Below are positions 25,101 to 35,000 of a DNA stretch of 64,000 nucleotides, in pieces; the stretch's first letter is position 1; each line of letters starts with the position of its first letter. Position numbers and translations under genes: made by a program. The stretch covers positions 3,921,158 through 3,985,157 of the forward strand of contig RQOL01000024.1 of the NCBI GenBank assembly GCA_013076295.1. The letters run 5' to 3'. This DNA is from Sanderia malayensis (Eukaryota > Cnidaria > Scyphozoa > Semaeostomeae > Pelagiidae). The notes beneath the pieces were generated by a model. It had not been told where the DNA came from and made no database searches. It was given only the letters and a program-made list of their open reading frames with translations.

Positions 25101-28100
25101 AATGAATAATTATATATTTTTCTTAGATGGAAGAGCAGGAAGATGTTCATAAGCCAGACCAAGAACAAAAGGACAGCAAAGACGTATGTTCAACACTTCT
25201 GCGTATCGCTATTCACTCGATAATAACGCAACAATATATGTTTACTATAAATTTGACATTTTTCCTCGTTTAAAAAACAGGACACATCACAACCTTCTGA
25301 CACACAGGCCTTCAGTTCTTCTCTACAAAGTGTTGCGGAGAATAATTCGTTTTCGGACGCTCAGTCGACTGCGGAGGAGATGCAGCAACAACAGCAACAA
25401 CAACAGAACACTGGCTCCAGTCAGCAACAGGGAACTGATGGTCATGATGGAATATCATCCGTCGTTAAACAAGACAACGATGCTGGTAGCCAACAAAAGG
25501 TTTGTTCATATTTCTTGTATTTCTTCTGCTATATGCATTACTCTCAGGGGCCCTTGTATCATTGTAAACATTCTTTATAGTTCTTTATTCATTAAAATTT
25601 TTTTGTAAAGTGCTTGATATTTGTTTCCGTTATTAACGCAGTGTTTTTACATGTCGGTGTTTTGTTTTTGTTTATAGAATCGTAGAAAGGAATACAACAA
25701 GTCCAGACAAGATAGAAGCTTAGCAAATGATTTGGAAAGGAAATTAAAACGAACGAAAACAACCGAAGCAGATGATTCATTTAAGGACGAAAAAGAGGCA
25801 AGACTCGTTTTAGTATTATTTGTTGATTCGATTGTTTTTCTCTTGTATTTCCGATTGGTTGTTTGTTTTCAGTTTGCATTTGAAAGTTTATTTATTTGCT
25901 GAGAACTTTCTTATTTTGTTATAGAATGAAGTATCTGCCGACATCTACCAGCATGTTCGAGATAATGATTCATACGATGCGCATGCTTTAGATGCAGCAA
26001 CCGCTGAGCAAGCTCTTCAACAGCCAGACACGAAGCCTCGTATTGAAGATAGCGATACTGAAATGCAAAGCGATGAAGACGAAATGCCCGAAGAGCAAAC
26101 CAATGTAAGCATACACAGTGTTAATGTTTATTTGCAGCATTAAATTTTGTCATGTTTGTAACTCGGCAATCTGTTTGTGACAGGATGACTCTAAAGCGAC
26201 CTCAGCGCCGAAAGATTCTCGTTTGCGTGATAATAAGCTTGTTGTAGACGAGATTGAGACTAATACTGAAACAGAAATGAATGTTGAAGAACCATTGGTG
26301 GATGATTATGAATCAAATAAAGCAGCGATTCAAAGTGCTTTCTTCACATCAAAAGATGCTTTGATAAAGATGCGAGATCCTGTAAAGGTAGTAAAATCAC
26401 TGAAATGTTATTTCATGTATAATGAAGTCTCTGTTCTCTAATATTTTGTATTTTCCACCATTGATTGAAATATGTAGATTCATTGTGTTTGCTCTTTTTA
26501 TAGTTGGAAAGAGAAAATGAAGAAATTCGCCGCGAACTTGAACAACGATTAGCATCTTGGGCAGTCACCAGGGCGCACGGCGCTCGAGATGAATCCGAGG
26601 CCATTGAAACATGGAGGAAGTATGAGAATTTGACTGCAACATTCTCGCAGCAACTTTGTGAACAGCTTCGACTCGTCTTAGAACCAACACTTGCCAGTAA
26701 ACTAAGGTAAACTGTTTACTGTTTTTGTATTCTTATTGCTATTGCTTCAGATGAGTCTCGATATAAGGAACCCACCACATAATGTATGAACATTTGATCT
26801 CTTGCATTACGTCATAGTGAAACCATTGGCTTAACGAACTTAATGGTATTACAAACAAACGATCTAAAAAACTAAGAAACTCGTTCTTTGAACTTATTGT
26901 ACAATTTACCAACAGTTTAACAAACTCTCGATATAATAAAGTAATTAAGATCCCGTTAACTTTTTTTCAATTTCTTTGCTTACACTATAAATGTTCAATC
27001 GTTTATTTTTATCTGTAGAGGTGATTATCGGAGTGGAAAGCGTTTGAATATGCGTAAAGTCATTCCGTACATTGCAAGTCAGTTTAGAAAAGACAAGATC
27101 TGGCTAAGAAGGACTAAGAAAAGCAGACGGCAGTATCAAATCATGTTGGCAGTTGATGATTCATCAAGCATGGGAGATAATCATTCACAACAGGTTCATC
27201 ATAAACATTTTCGTTTCCATCTCTTCTTTTTCCACTTCTTCAACTTTCCTTCCTTTTTCGCTGTTTGATTGTTATATTTTATTTTGACATTTGATATTAT
27301 TGCTCCTTGAAATGTGCTCTTCACCTCTTGATCTCCCTATTTGTTCTTCTTTTAATTGTTTTCTTTATTTTTTCCATCTTCTTTCTTTTTCTTATTTTCG
27401 CATTAATCTCTAAAAGGAGGTTATTGGCACTATGTAGTTTAACAAAGATCCATTTTTATTTCAGCTTGCTTTCGAATCGCTAGCTGTGATTAGTAATGCC
27501 TTGACTTGGTTAGAAGCTGGAGAACTTGCCGTCTGCAGGTGCACAATATTATGCATTCAAATACGCGCATGACATAGCTCAATGTAATTAACCTATTTTT
27601 GTATTTTTGTACAGATTCAACACACGTTGTGATTTTTTTTAGTTTTGGCGAGACGACGAAGCTACTTCATTCATTCAGAGAGGCATTCAATGAGAGAGCT
27701 GGCTCACATGTCTTGAATAATTTCACTTTTGAGCAAAAGAAAACAAATGTTGCATTAGTAAGTCTTGCATCATTTCATTGTCAATCTTCGTATGCATACA
27801 CTACAGTTACTCTTTAATTCGATACATTTTACAAGCATCTATATTCGACTTTCATATCTCTATGATAGATGCTTGATACCTGTTCAGCGTTTATGACGAA
27901 AGAACAAAATGTTTTTGAGAAATCAAGAATCGATACGTCACAACTTTTGCTTATCGTATCTGACGGCAGAGGAATATTTCTAGAAGGGAAAGAGGTATTA
28001 CAGCCTGTTTATTCTGTATCTTCATTTTACGATTCTTGTGTTGTTCTGTGTCAATGTTGCCGCCGTACATATGTTTGCTATAGACGTGATCAAGGGATTT

Positions 28101-28790
28101 ATTATTCCTGTAGAAATACAAGCAGTGAAATAAATGAGTTTTTGCACAGATATGAGATATGCTATGAGATAACATCTCGGCTCACGTTTAGCTGACGTCC
28201 ATCGCTGTTTAAATCGAATCCCTCGAAAATCTCCCTTGATTCTGACTTGCCATGTGTATGCCGTATGTTTTCTCTCGATGATTTCAGCTTTCTTTAACTC
28301 AAATATATTTCTCATTGGTCCGAGTATTCTACTTATCGGCATTAAGCGTTGCAATGCCATATCTTGTATTGATTTAGATACTGTCAACCGATGCGTTCTA
28401 ATTAGCACTGTTTCTCATCTTCTTCATTTTTGAACTGGTGCAAGCAAATATCTCCATAAGCAAGCAATAGCTGAACTGAGGCTCTAACGCCACGCCCTTC
28501 CTTTCCCTGATCGAGGCTGTTCTTTCTTCCAGGTCGTTGAGAGATCAGTTAGGAATGCAAGAGAGGCTGGGTTATTTATTGTTTTCATAATCATTGATAA
28601 CCCTTCGAATCGAGACTCGATCTTGGACATCAAAGTTCCTATTTTCAAACCAGGTGGATTACCAGAGATTAAATCGTACATGGACGAATTTCCATTCCCA
28701 TTTTATTTGATATTGCGAGACATAAACTCCTTGCCTGTAGTTTTAAGTGATGCTCTGAGGCAGTGGTTTGAATTAGTCACAAGCATGTAG
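215..28790 (+). CDS. MDN1: Midasin (ribosome-assembly AAA ATPase), 5'-truncated by the window edge
   Basis: Midasin (yeast Rea1/Mdn1) is a dynein-like ring of six AAA modules with a long tail ending in a MIDAS domain. It pulls assembly factors of the Rsa4/NLE1 and Ytm1/WDR12 type off pre-60S ribosomal particles in the nucleolus and nucleoplasm. I placed 66 exons whose phases chain without a break, encoding about 3627 residues up to TAG 28788-28790. The full-length human protein is about 5600 residues, so AAA1-AAA4 and part of AAA5 lie upstream of the window. Landmarks are a Walker A (GGKACGKTS) in exon 7, the AMRNRG arginine-finger block in exon 12, an acidic D/E-rich tract and DDSSS of the MIDAS. 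Exon coordinates are given in the five sub-entries. Four introns use GC donors. The intron 15373-18750 contains a Kv channel gene. Family assignment is very secure; individual splice sites were chosen by eye. Confidence 0.96.
1890..2210. repeat. Degenerate tandem repeat in an MDN1 intron
   Basis: The intron between exons 6 and 7 is made of imperfect units of about 30-35 bp sharing words such as GCATATCATCT, GTATACCATCTCTA and TCTATAG. No coding potential is evident. It looks like an eroded minisatellite. Confidence 0.5.
10391..10421. repeat. Twin copies of the palindrome TGGTCGACCA
   Basis: Two perfect copies of the 10-bp palindrome TGGTCGACCA lie at 10391-10400 and 10412-10421, each within the longer word TGTTGGTCGACCA or its near copy. 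They start 9 bp past the exon 27 boundary. The spacing puts the dyads 21 bp apart, two helical turns. Function unknown. Confidence 0.6.
12615..12895. repeat. GC-richer degenerate minisatellite in an MDN1 intron
   Basis: Units of roughly 30-33 bp built around GCTTGTGGC / GCTGCTTGC repeat through this intron, which is visibly richer in GC than its surroundings. Because the period is near a multiple of three, the minus strand reads as an open Ala/Gln/Pro-rich frame. I judge this a by-product of the repeat, not a gene. Confidence 0.5.
15373..17048. other. MDN1 intron upstream of the nested channel gene
   Basis: This is non-coding sequence between MDN1 exon 38 and the nested channel. A diverged ~55-bp direct repeat beginning TTAGCCTTCATA occurs near 16500 and 16578. 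No exon of midasin is missing here, since exons 38 and 39 join in phase. Promoter elements of the channel gene presumably lie in the last few hundred bases but I see no clear TATA box. Confidence 0.5.
17049..17064. promoter_or_regulatory. Perfect 16-bp palindrome just upstream of the nested channel ATG
   Basis: GTATGTAGCTACATAC is a perfect dyad 33 bp before the start codon of the Kv gene. It overlaps further CATAC words (17030-17070). It could be a dimeric transcription-factor site or a 5'-UTR hairpin. The sequence alone does not decide. Confidence 0.45.
17097..18338 (+). CDS. Intronless Shaker/Kv1-like potassium channel subunit nested in an MDN1 intron
   Basis: A single uninterrupted 413-codon frame with full Kv architecture, on the same strand as midasin. 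The T1 tetramerisation domain spans about residues 10-105 (LQRFPNTLLGS, AFDSILYYYQSYG). It lacks the zinc-site cysteines of Kv2-4, and FEYPESS precedes S1, so it is Shaker-type. S1 is around residues 148-172, S2 and S3 follow, and S4 is KIIRTVRVLRLFRLTKQSK with a full set of basic residues. Pore and S6 end near residue 375. Two key motifs deviate. The selectivity filter reads CLGYGD instead of TVGYGD. S6 reads VPLLS instead of the PVP hinge. Such S6 changes are typical of electrically silent modulatory Kv subunits, which I infer here. An ATTAAA poly(A) signal lies at 18643-18648. The start is the first ATG of the frame and is followed directly by the T1 fold. Confidence 0.93.
   Translation: MNFNQLDDPKRIKIKIRRTTYETYLSTLQRFPNTLLGSTRKRLLYYDDYTDCIVFNDRSTCAFDSILYYYQSYGSLIRPPWLTMQDFERECRFFDIEETAITRMKEREGYFRVENEDDKAEKRRYELSSSCRNKLWLFFEYPESSFLAHAFAIISFLFIALSVSLTCVTTIPSVKRREKTDLFSDEYFLIELVLNSFFMIEYVCRLLCAPKVVGFVFSPLNLIDLTAIFPYFVILCIDPIKVSTVEFLKIIRTVRVLRLFRLTKQSKTVHTVMVIMSQCINDLFTVFICLFITTVISASLQYYTELNVKGTAFTSIPESMWWAIQTLVCLGYGDIIPISSQGKLVASAVSIFGAITLTVPLLSIGGRYLIMYSKQFEVPIGEDMDGIGNQTPGVHRALSPSAEEDIENAPEQS
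18339..18750. other. 3' UTR of nested channel and remainder of the MDN1 intron
   Basis: AT-rich sequence with the probable channel poly(A) signal ATTAAA at 18643-18648. It closes with the pyrimidine tract and AG acceptor (18749-18750) of MDN1 exon 39. Nothing else recognised. Confidence 0.5.
18751..23260 (+). other. MDN1: MDN1 exons 39-51: post-AAA linker, second half
   Basis: Exons: 18751-18892, 19192-19244, 19368-19458, 19640-19730, 20528-20627, 20758-20873, 21040-21139, 21678-21863, 21983-22065, 22279-22371, 22488-22624, 22716-22841, 22950-23260. The reading frame resumes after the channel-containing intron without loss of phase. Conserved anchors are KRKGLATLFKTLSTIGLSYR across exons 41-42 and VFTELAAQ at the end of exon 51, which leads into the acidic segment. 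The 797-bp intron 19731-20527 contains short ATGATC repeats and otherwise nothing recognised. The 21140-21677 intron contains a ~30-bp minisatellite. Confidence 0.85.
21265..21535. repeat. ~30-bp minisatellite in an MDN1 intron
   Basis: About eight imperfect units share the words GGAAAGCATTATAG and ATTATTTTGTA with drifting spacing. The intron 21140-21677 is largely composed of them. Confidence 0.65.
23541..26387 (+). other. MDN1: MDN1 exons 52-60: acidic D/E-rich segment
   Basis: Exons: 23541-23675, 23955-24309, 24468-24728, 24829-25016, 25127-25183, 25281-25499, 25678-25797, 25925-26104, 26184-26387. Exon 52 carries the invariant midasin passage EGATEFEDIEGGGIGEGEGM. Exons 53-56 are dominated by Asp, Glu, Asn and Lys, as expected for the flexible arm that tethers the MIDAS domain to the ring. 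Exon 57 has a polyglutamine run around 25380-25407. Exon 58 has a basic patch (RRKEYNKSRQDR), a candidate nuclear-localisation stretch. The donor after 25797 is GC (AAAGAG|GCAAGA). Confidence 0.9.
26504..28790 (+). other. MDN1: MDN1 exons 61-66: MIDAS (VWA-like) domain and C-terminus
   Basis: Exons: 26504-26706, 27019-27193, 27465-27538, 27643-27757, 27869-27994, 28533-28790. The domain opens with RLNMRKVIPYIASQFRKDKI and has the metal-site motif D-x-S-x-S as DDSSS in exon 62. It continues with SFGETTKLLH (exon 64) and LLIVSDGRGIFLEGKE (exon 65), and ends DALRQWFELVTSM. This domain binds the ubiquitin-like (UBL) domains of Rsa4- and Ytm1-type factors and transmits the pulling force. All metal-site residues appear intact. 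Introns 26707-27018 and 27995-28532 hold nothing recognised. I see no consensus AATAAA in the first 250 bp after the stop. Confidence 0.95.
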
Positions 28791-29552
28791 TTTTATGTAA
28801 CTCCATACGATTTCATATGAATTTTTTTCAAATCTATGGTTATATTTTTGAGGCAGTATAATAGATGTACACAGTTAACAAAAGCTTACTCTATTGGTAT
28901 TGAATCTTTCAAATAACGATTTTCCTACTGGATATTATTTTGGGCTGTGGTGCATTATTATGTGGCTGCAGGTACAACCAAACTAAAGATAGATTAATCC
29001 AAGGTAATTTCTATGTTTTTTTCTGTTTACCGTTAAATCTTGCGACTATACATGTTATCTTACAGGTAATTTGTAAACAGCTGTTCAGTCCGAAAAGAGC
29101 GTTTGGTTCATTTTAATTTCTTCATAGTGACAATTAATTCTTTTTTATTCAAGGCCCAATATGCAATGATATATGTTCTCATTTCCTTAAAGATTCATTA
29201 CATTGGTTATCTACCTCACTGTATTTTTCTTCAATTCAGGAAAAACTCTTGGGAAAGTTATCTGTGTTGCCAGAAATACAAACATTGTTTCCTTGATAAA
29301 TTATTGAAAGGATGGTGTTGATTAAACTGAGAAGAGATGCTGGAGAAATCCTTCCCGAACTGTTATGGTCAGTTATTACCGACATTTTCTTTGAGATTTT
29401 GGTTTATCGAATACGCGTATCAACAACAACATGTGTAAATAGGATCACGCTTATTTCTATTGCTTAATCTCATCTTCTTAACCAGGTCGAGGCTCTCAGC
29501 TCTTCCTTAATCTGATTGGCCAGCTGGTTGACATGGAAACACAGCTATCACG
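28791..29552. other. Spacer between MDN1 and a convergent channel gene
   Basis: This 762-bp AT-rich stretch must hold the 3' ends of both converging genes. Only short chance frames are present, and I see no repeat or RNA gene. Confidence 0.5.
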
Positions 29553-30776
29553 TTAGGTGGTGAGTAGAAAATTTCGATTTGTTCTCCTTCTTTGGATATT
29601 ATCGTTTGATGTCCTGTTCACGTTCGTTTTCATATCTCGACCGACATTCATTGAAAATACTGTCGTATACATAGACATGTATCTTCCACCGATTGACACT
29701 AGCGGTACCGTTAGCGTTATAGTACCGATGATTGCCACGCAAGAACCGGCTATTTTGCCTGCTATTGTAACAGGCACAACGTCTCCGTAGCCGAGACATG
29801 TCATGGTCTGAATAGCCCACCACATTGACTGGGGAAGGCTGGTCAGTTGTGTGTTGGTCCAACCTAGCTCGGCGTAATATCCAACTCCTCCAAATAATAT
29901 GCACACGGCCAGGATGCTGTGTACGAGCATTATCAGTCCTTCGCTACACCTTCTGAGTATGTTGAAAACTATATATAATGTTCTGTTTTCTCTGTACCAT
30001 CGAAATATCCGAAGGACGCGAGCAGTGTTGAACACGTCCAGGCAATGGAGTCTTGTTGATTTGTTTGTAAATGAACTCGCCGTAATGAGGTATGGAAATA
30101 TTGCCAAGAGGTCAAACCAGAATATCAGTGAATAAAGCAGAGCTGATTTTCGAGGTGTAAATGCAATTCGTATGAGAAAATCGATTGCTGATAGAAGTTG
30201 AATGATGAAGTCTGCGAGTTGTAAATTATTTTTTAAAATACCTCTGAATGTGTTGATTTTCTGCAAACTGTGTTTCTCGTCATTGACAGTCATTTCCAAT
30301 AGAATAATGTTTGAGGCTATAACGAGAAAAAAATGCAATGCCGAATAGATGTTTGCGCATACCGAAGTCTCTGGGTATTCTAGAAACATCCAAACTCTTT
30401 CCTTGAATGAAACAGACTCTGACTCTTGTTTGTATGGTGGTGGAATAGTTTGCACAAATCCTTCTCTGAATTTCATCGCATCAATTCGATCTTTGTCGAT
30501 TCCAAAATATTCACATTCCTTTGCAAAATCGTCCATCGTAACGTTGCATGGCTTGGCTAGGATCCCGTTCGACTGATAATAAAACAAAATGGCTTCAAAT
30601 GCTGTTGTGTTTCTGTCGAGGATGATTTCGTTTCTCCAACTGTCGTGAAATGTTGCCCTTCTTGCCACAGAACCAAGCAATGTCTCAGGGTATCTATTCA
30701 AAGTTGTTGATAGCGTTTCGTATCTCGTGTTTCTGACATTTATTATTACTCTTTCTGTTGCACTGTTCATCTCCAT
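29553..30776 (-). CDS. Intronless Shaker/Kv1-like potassium channel subunit (second copy)
   Basis: A 407-codon single-exon gene clearly related to the nested channel at 17097-18338. T1 (residues ~10-105) contains LNRYPETLLGS and FEAILFYYQSNG, and FLEYPETS precedes S1. S4 reads TARVLRIFRWYRENR: five arginines at every third position, but the two outer positions that carry Lys and Arg in the sister gene are Asp and Asn here. The filter is CLGYGD, as in the sister. S6 has LTVPLVSIGGRY, which lacks the second proline of the Kv PVP hinge. The tail is short and basic. I infer a silent or modulatory subunit that would assemble through T1 with conducting Shaker partners. The first ATG (30776) is followed closely by the T1 domain. 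A second Met two codons on would also serve. Lack of introns in both copies suggests retrocopy ancestry or a family ancestrally without introns. Confidence 0.93.
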   Translation of the reverse strand: MEMNSATERVIINVRNTRYETLSTTLNRYPETLLGSVARRATFHDSWRNEIILDRNTTAFEAILFYYQSNGILAKPCNVTMDDFAKECEYFGIDKDRIDAMKFREGFVQTIPPPYKQESESVSFKERVWMFLEYPETSVCANIYSALHFFLVIASNIILLEMTVNDEKHSLQKINTFRGILKNNLQLADFIIQLLSAIDFLIRIAFTPRKSALLYSLIFWFDLLAIFPYLITASSFTNKSTRLHCLDVFNTARVLRIFRWYRENRTLYIVFNILRRCSEGLIMLVHSILAVCILFGGVGYYAELGWTNTQLTSLPQSMWWAIQTMTCLGYGDVVPVTIAGKIAGSCVAIIGTITLTVPLVSIGGRYMSMYTTVFSMNVGRDMKTNVNRTSNDNIQRRRTNRNFLLTT

Positions 30777-31983
30777 TTGATTCTTTTATCAATAATTTGA
30801 AACATTTGTCTTTGTTTTTCTGATAATCTACAGGAATGATGAAGCAAAGTTATTGCAAACTTGAACAACAACACGCAGAGCTTAATTATTCAAAACGTTC
30901 TCCCTTGTCAATAATATATTTGTTTTCTTTTTCTGGCTTACCAAAACCAAAGCAAGATTCATAAAAAGTGCTTTATTGATTTTTCATTCAACTGGCCGAA
31001 AAACCGAAGCGTAATTAATAACGGAAAAATATAATTTGATTCATAATGCTATGGGAGATTATTGTTATTTTGCGTAAAAAGCTGTTCAGAGTAGCCTCGG
31101 TCTGACTCTAAGCCAATGAAAGTCTGACTTTAAGTCCATAAAATCTACCACATTTCTTGCCTTGTTGCACATTTCAATTTACATAGCACGACTGGTTCAC
31201 TGGTTGAATGTGTTTAATACCACAAATCCTCTAATAAAAAGATCTATAATACTAGTTCTGGGATAGGCTCAACGACTGTTAGTGTTAATACTAGTGTTTG
31301 ATAAGACCAAATGTTACGAAATATGAAATCACCGAGTTGTTATGCATAAGAACGATGGATTTCATACAAAATTTGTGTTTATTTTTAGAATTCAATATTG
31401 TTATTTTATTATTCGAAAGTTTAGCTTGATTTTCTTGCCAAGCTCAATCAAATATAATTTATATATATAAACTTTACAGGTTGCACTGACAGTTAATATC
31501 AATGTTGATTTGTAGGAAAATATTAACATCGTTTTCCTAATAAAATGAAGCTTCTGGTTATACTATTCATTGTTAATGTTGATTACATTTTTATTCAGTC
31601 TTGGAGGTGACGTCAGCATCAAGGGTGGGAGTGACTCCCGCATGCCACTCATTGCATTTAAGTTGCAGTTGTTGTTGCTCATGCTCCATTGCTGTCAACA
31701 AACATCACATCTGGAAACTTGAATTGAAGGTAAATTTGAGTAGAATTATGGGTTTAAAATGTGATGTATGGTAACGTTATATACCTGTAGACGTTCTTGG
31801 TGATATGCTATTGAGTTTTATTGTCCTACGTGGTTGTTAATTGGGAAGGGTTTTCATTTCGTGGGTCTCTTGCAGTTGCATTGCAATGCCATGTGAGAAC
31901 AGGCCCACCAGTCCACCAACGTCGTCACCCAGATTCATTTGATTAAATATGGAAATTAACATGATTCGTTTGGTTTTATTACA
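30777..31983. other. Divergent intergenic region with probable MPHOSPH8 promoter and 5' leader
   Basis: The channel (minus) and MPHOSPH8 (plus) start on either side. A perfect cAMP-response-type site, TGACGTCA, is at 31608-31615. A likely non-coding first exon ends near 31731 (GAAG|GTAAAT), with its acceptor at 31983, 18 bp before the ATG. A second possible acceptor precedes 31601. The rest is AT-rich with no gene seen. Confidence 0.5.
31608..31615. promoter_or_regulatory. Perfect CRE/ATF palindrome upstream of MPHOSPH8
   Basis: TGACGTCA, the consensus binding site of CREB/ATF bZIP dimers, sits about 390 bp before the MPHOSPH8 ATG and just inside or before the predicted leader exon. An 8-mer can occur by chance. 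Position is the only support. Confidence 0.4.
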
Positions 31984-32001
31984 GTAAAGCTCTTTGGCAA
32001 T

Positions 32002-35000
32002 ATGGAAGACGAATCTTCTTCTGACTCGAACGGAGATATTTATGTTGTGGAAAAAATTCTTGACACAAAATTTGTGGTGAGCATTCTTTGTTCTGTTTAC
32101 CTATTTGCACTGCACGTGCACATTCTCCGAGTCCGACTTTTAGAGAGTTGCATATGGACCAAGCTTCAGCTATGCTCTCCTTTATTTTGAAAAATTGATA
32201 AAATATGCAAACATGTAGTGATATTGATAGTTTTGACTTACATATACTGATATATTGATCATATTATGGCTACTCTGTAAACCGCTCTTTATTTCAGGAT
32301 GACAAATTTCGAGTCTATAAAGTCAGATGGGAAGGCTATGGCTCAGAAGATGACACCTGGGAACCAGATGAAAATCTGATAACATGTAATAATTTACTGA
32401 AGGATTTTTGGGAGAGGCGGAAGATAGCTGCTCGACTGGCAAAGCAAGATAGAAGAAAGAAACGGACAAAGCAGCTACCTGATTTTGGTAGCAACACTGC
32501 CAGCTGCAAGCTTGAGCAAGAAAGTTCAAGCTCTGAGATTTCAAGTCAATGTGATGGTGACAATGAAGATGATGAAGAATTAATTGGCTCACTGATGTCT
32601 ACAACCTCCTCAGGGAAGAAAAAAAGGCTTACAAATGAAAAATGGCTGGAGATTAAGAACAGTTTTGCATCTTCAGAAGTTGATAAGCCGGCAGATAATG
32701 CCAATAATCATCGGCTAAAATCTGACAAGCCTAAGAAGAATAAAAAAAGGACTTCAAGCCAAAACCTTGCTGTGCCAAAACCACCTTTGAACAGCTCTCA
32801 TGACATGACAAATAGAATTGATGTCTCATTTATCAAGAAAGAAGTACATTCATCTGATGAAACTGAAGAATTTTGCTCATTTGTACCAGGAAACATGCAA
32901 GTTGTGAAAGCTAAAGGACAAGATAGAGATGGAACACAAACTAAGGACCATGAGTTAAGAAGTTTAGCTTGTGATGCTGGAAAGCATAATCCAAACAAAC
33001 AGGACACACAAGGTGTTGATAAAAAAAGAGAAATTTATGACAAGAAAATTCCAAGCTTTGTAAAAGGTGAGCATATAAAAACTGGGGCAGAAAGTGAAAA
33101 AGAAAAGCAAAGCAGTTCAAATTTTGTTACCCGAATGAGAAGATTGGTTTCTTCGAGCTCCTCGGATGGCTCAGAGAGTGAAGAGGATGAGACTGTAAAA
33201 GCTGTCTTAGATAAATGGAGAGAGAAAGCTGGTGGAAGGAAAAGTCTATCACTGAAGAAGAAGAATCAAGGAGAGAAAAAACACAATGTTTCTTATGAAG
33301 AAACAACTGACAAAAAAGTGATTAGAAAGGTGATGGAAAATGAAAACAAGAAGCTTCATGGTGATGAAAAAATTGCAACTGCTTGTGAAAGTACGAATGT
33401 AAAGATGGCATCTACAAGCTTAGCATTAGCAAGCACGAGTAAAGAGGGCAAATTGACGAAACCCACTCTGGTATTAATTTCAAATGATGACCAAAAAGAA
33501 TTAAGAAAAGACAAAAACTCAGCCAAGAAGTTGCAAAAGCTTAACACTGAAGATATTGCTGCTTCGAATAGCAGAAGTGAATCAGTTGAAAAGCCAGTTG
33601 ACAGCTCACGAAGTTTGATTTCAAGATCAAGAGCATCCTCTTTGGATTCGATAATGGGTATAATACAGGATGACGTGAGAAGAAATGAGCTGACTCCCGA
33701 GAAGGGGAAGGTTAAATTGAATCGTGATCCACAGAAAACAATGGCCGGTGAATCTCCTGCCAAAAGTCGCGTGGATCAATCTAAAGCAACAGATGGCAAG
33801 CCCGATAACCCATTTGCTAGAGTCTACGAACCACGAAAGCTGGTCTCACCGGGCGAGAAGGGCGACAAAAAGCCGAATGTAACATCAGGGAAGAAGCGAC
33901 CATTGATCAACAAGGCTGATATTGACAAGAAGCTTGCGAACTTGCGACGCTTTGTGGGTAGTGAGAAAATTGCAAGGATTTTTAGCGAGAGCCGAGGAAG
34001 CAGTGATGATGATGCGGCGGGCAAGGCAGGGAAGGGAAGTGTGGGCAAGGAGGGGGATAAATGGAAAGAGTCGGTGGGAGAGAAAGATAAACGGAAAGAG
34101 ACAGTTGAGGAAATAGAGAAAGTAAAAGAAAATAAGACAGAAAAGGACGGGAAGGAGAAGGAAATAAAAACAGCGGAGAAGAAGGGAACAGGGATGGCGA
34201 AAGAAGTATGTAAGGAGATGAAAATGAAAGGTGAGGTGGGGAAAGTGGAGAAGAAGGAGGGTGAAATGGTAGAGAACGAGAAGGGTGTGAGCAAGAAAAT
34301 GGAAACAGAGAACGTAATGCAGAAGAATGAGAAAGAATTATCTCAAAGAAATAAATGTGAAAATATTCCTCCTAATGTGACAGCAATAGATAAGAAGATT
34401 TCCGAGGAAGATGCTCAATTGAAGGTTTCTGTTCAAGAGGAATTTCTTGGAGGTTTAGAGAAGCAATCTAAAGTGGATGTGGTTGGGAGTACCGCCTCAA
34501 AGGATAAAGAGGGGATGACCACAGTCATGCAGAATTCTGTGGAGCAAAGTGAGACGAGTGTTAGCTCTGCAATTATTGGAATCACCGAAATGCCTGACAA
34601 AAATGATATAGATGAGGCTAGAAGTACTAATGCGAGCAGTGCAGGAATGTCACAGTTGGATACTGCAATCGATGCATTCGTGAATGATGCTATAAACGTA
34701 ATTACAAATGTGCAAGAAAGGCAACGAAATGTTAAGGAGGCTGAAAAGAAAGTTGAGATAACTAAAAATGCCGCAGCGAGTAAGAGCAAACAATCGTCAG
34801 CATCAGCATTTCCTGAGAATAGCATACAATTGGAATTTACAAAAATCAACTCGATTAAAGATGAGCAGAGCAAGAGTAAAAGACTTGTTGACTCGGATGA
34901 AGCTGAGAATGTATTGGTAAAGAAATCCAAATTAGATGCAGCACCAAGGACAAGAAAGCGACGTGCGATAAGCAGAGAGGCATTGGTGACGCCATCTAAC

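Noticed and set aside
26741..26960. MITE candidate in an MDN1 intron with CTCGATATAA words
   Set aside because: The two words are in direct, not inverted, orientation and no boundaries can be set.
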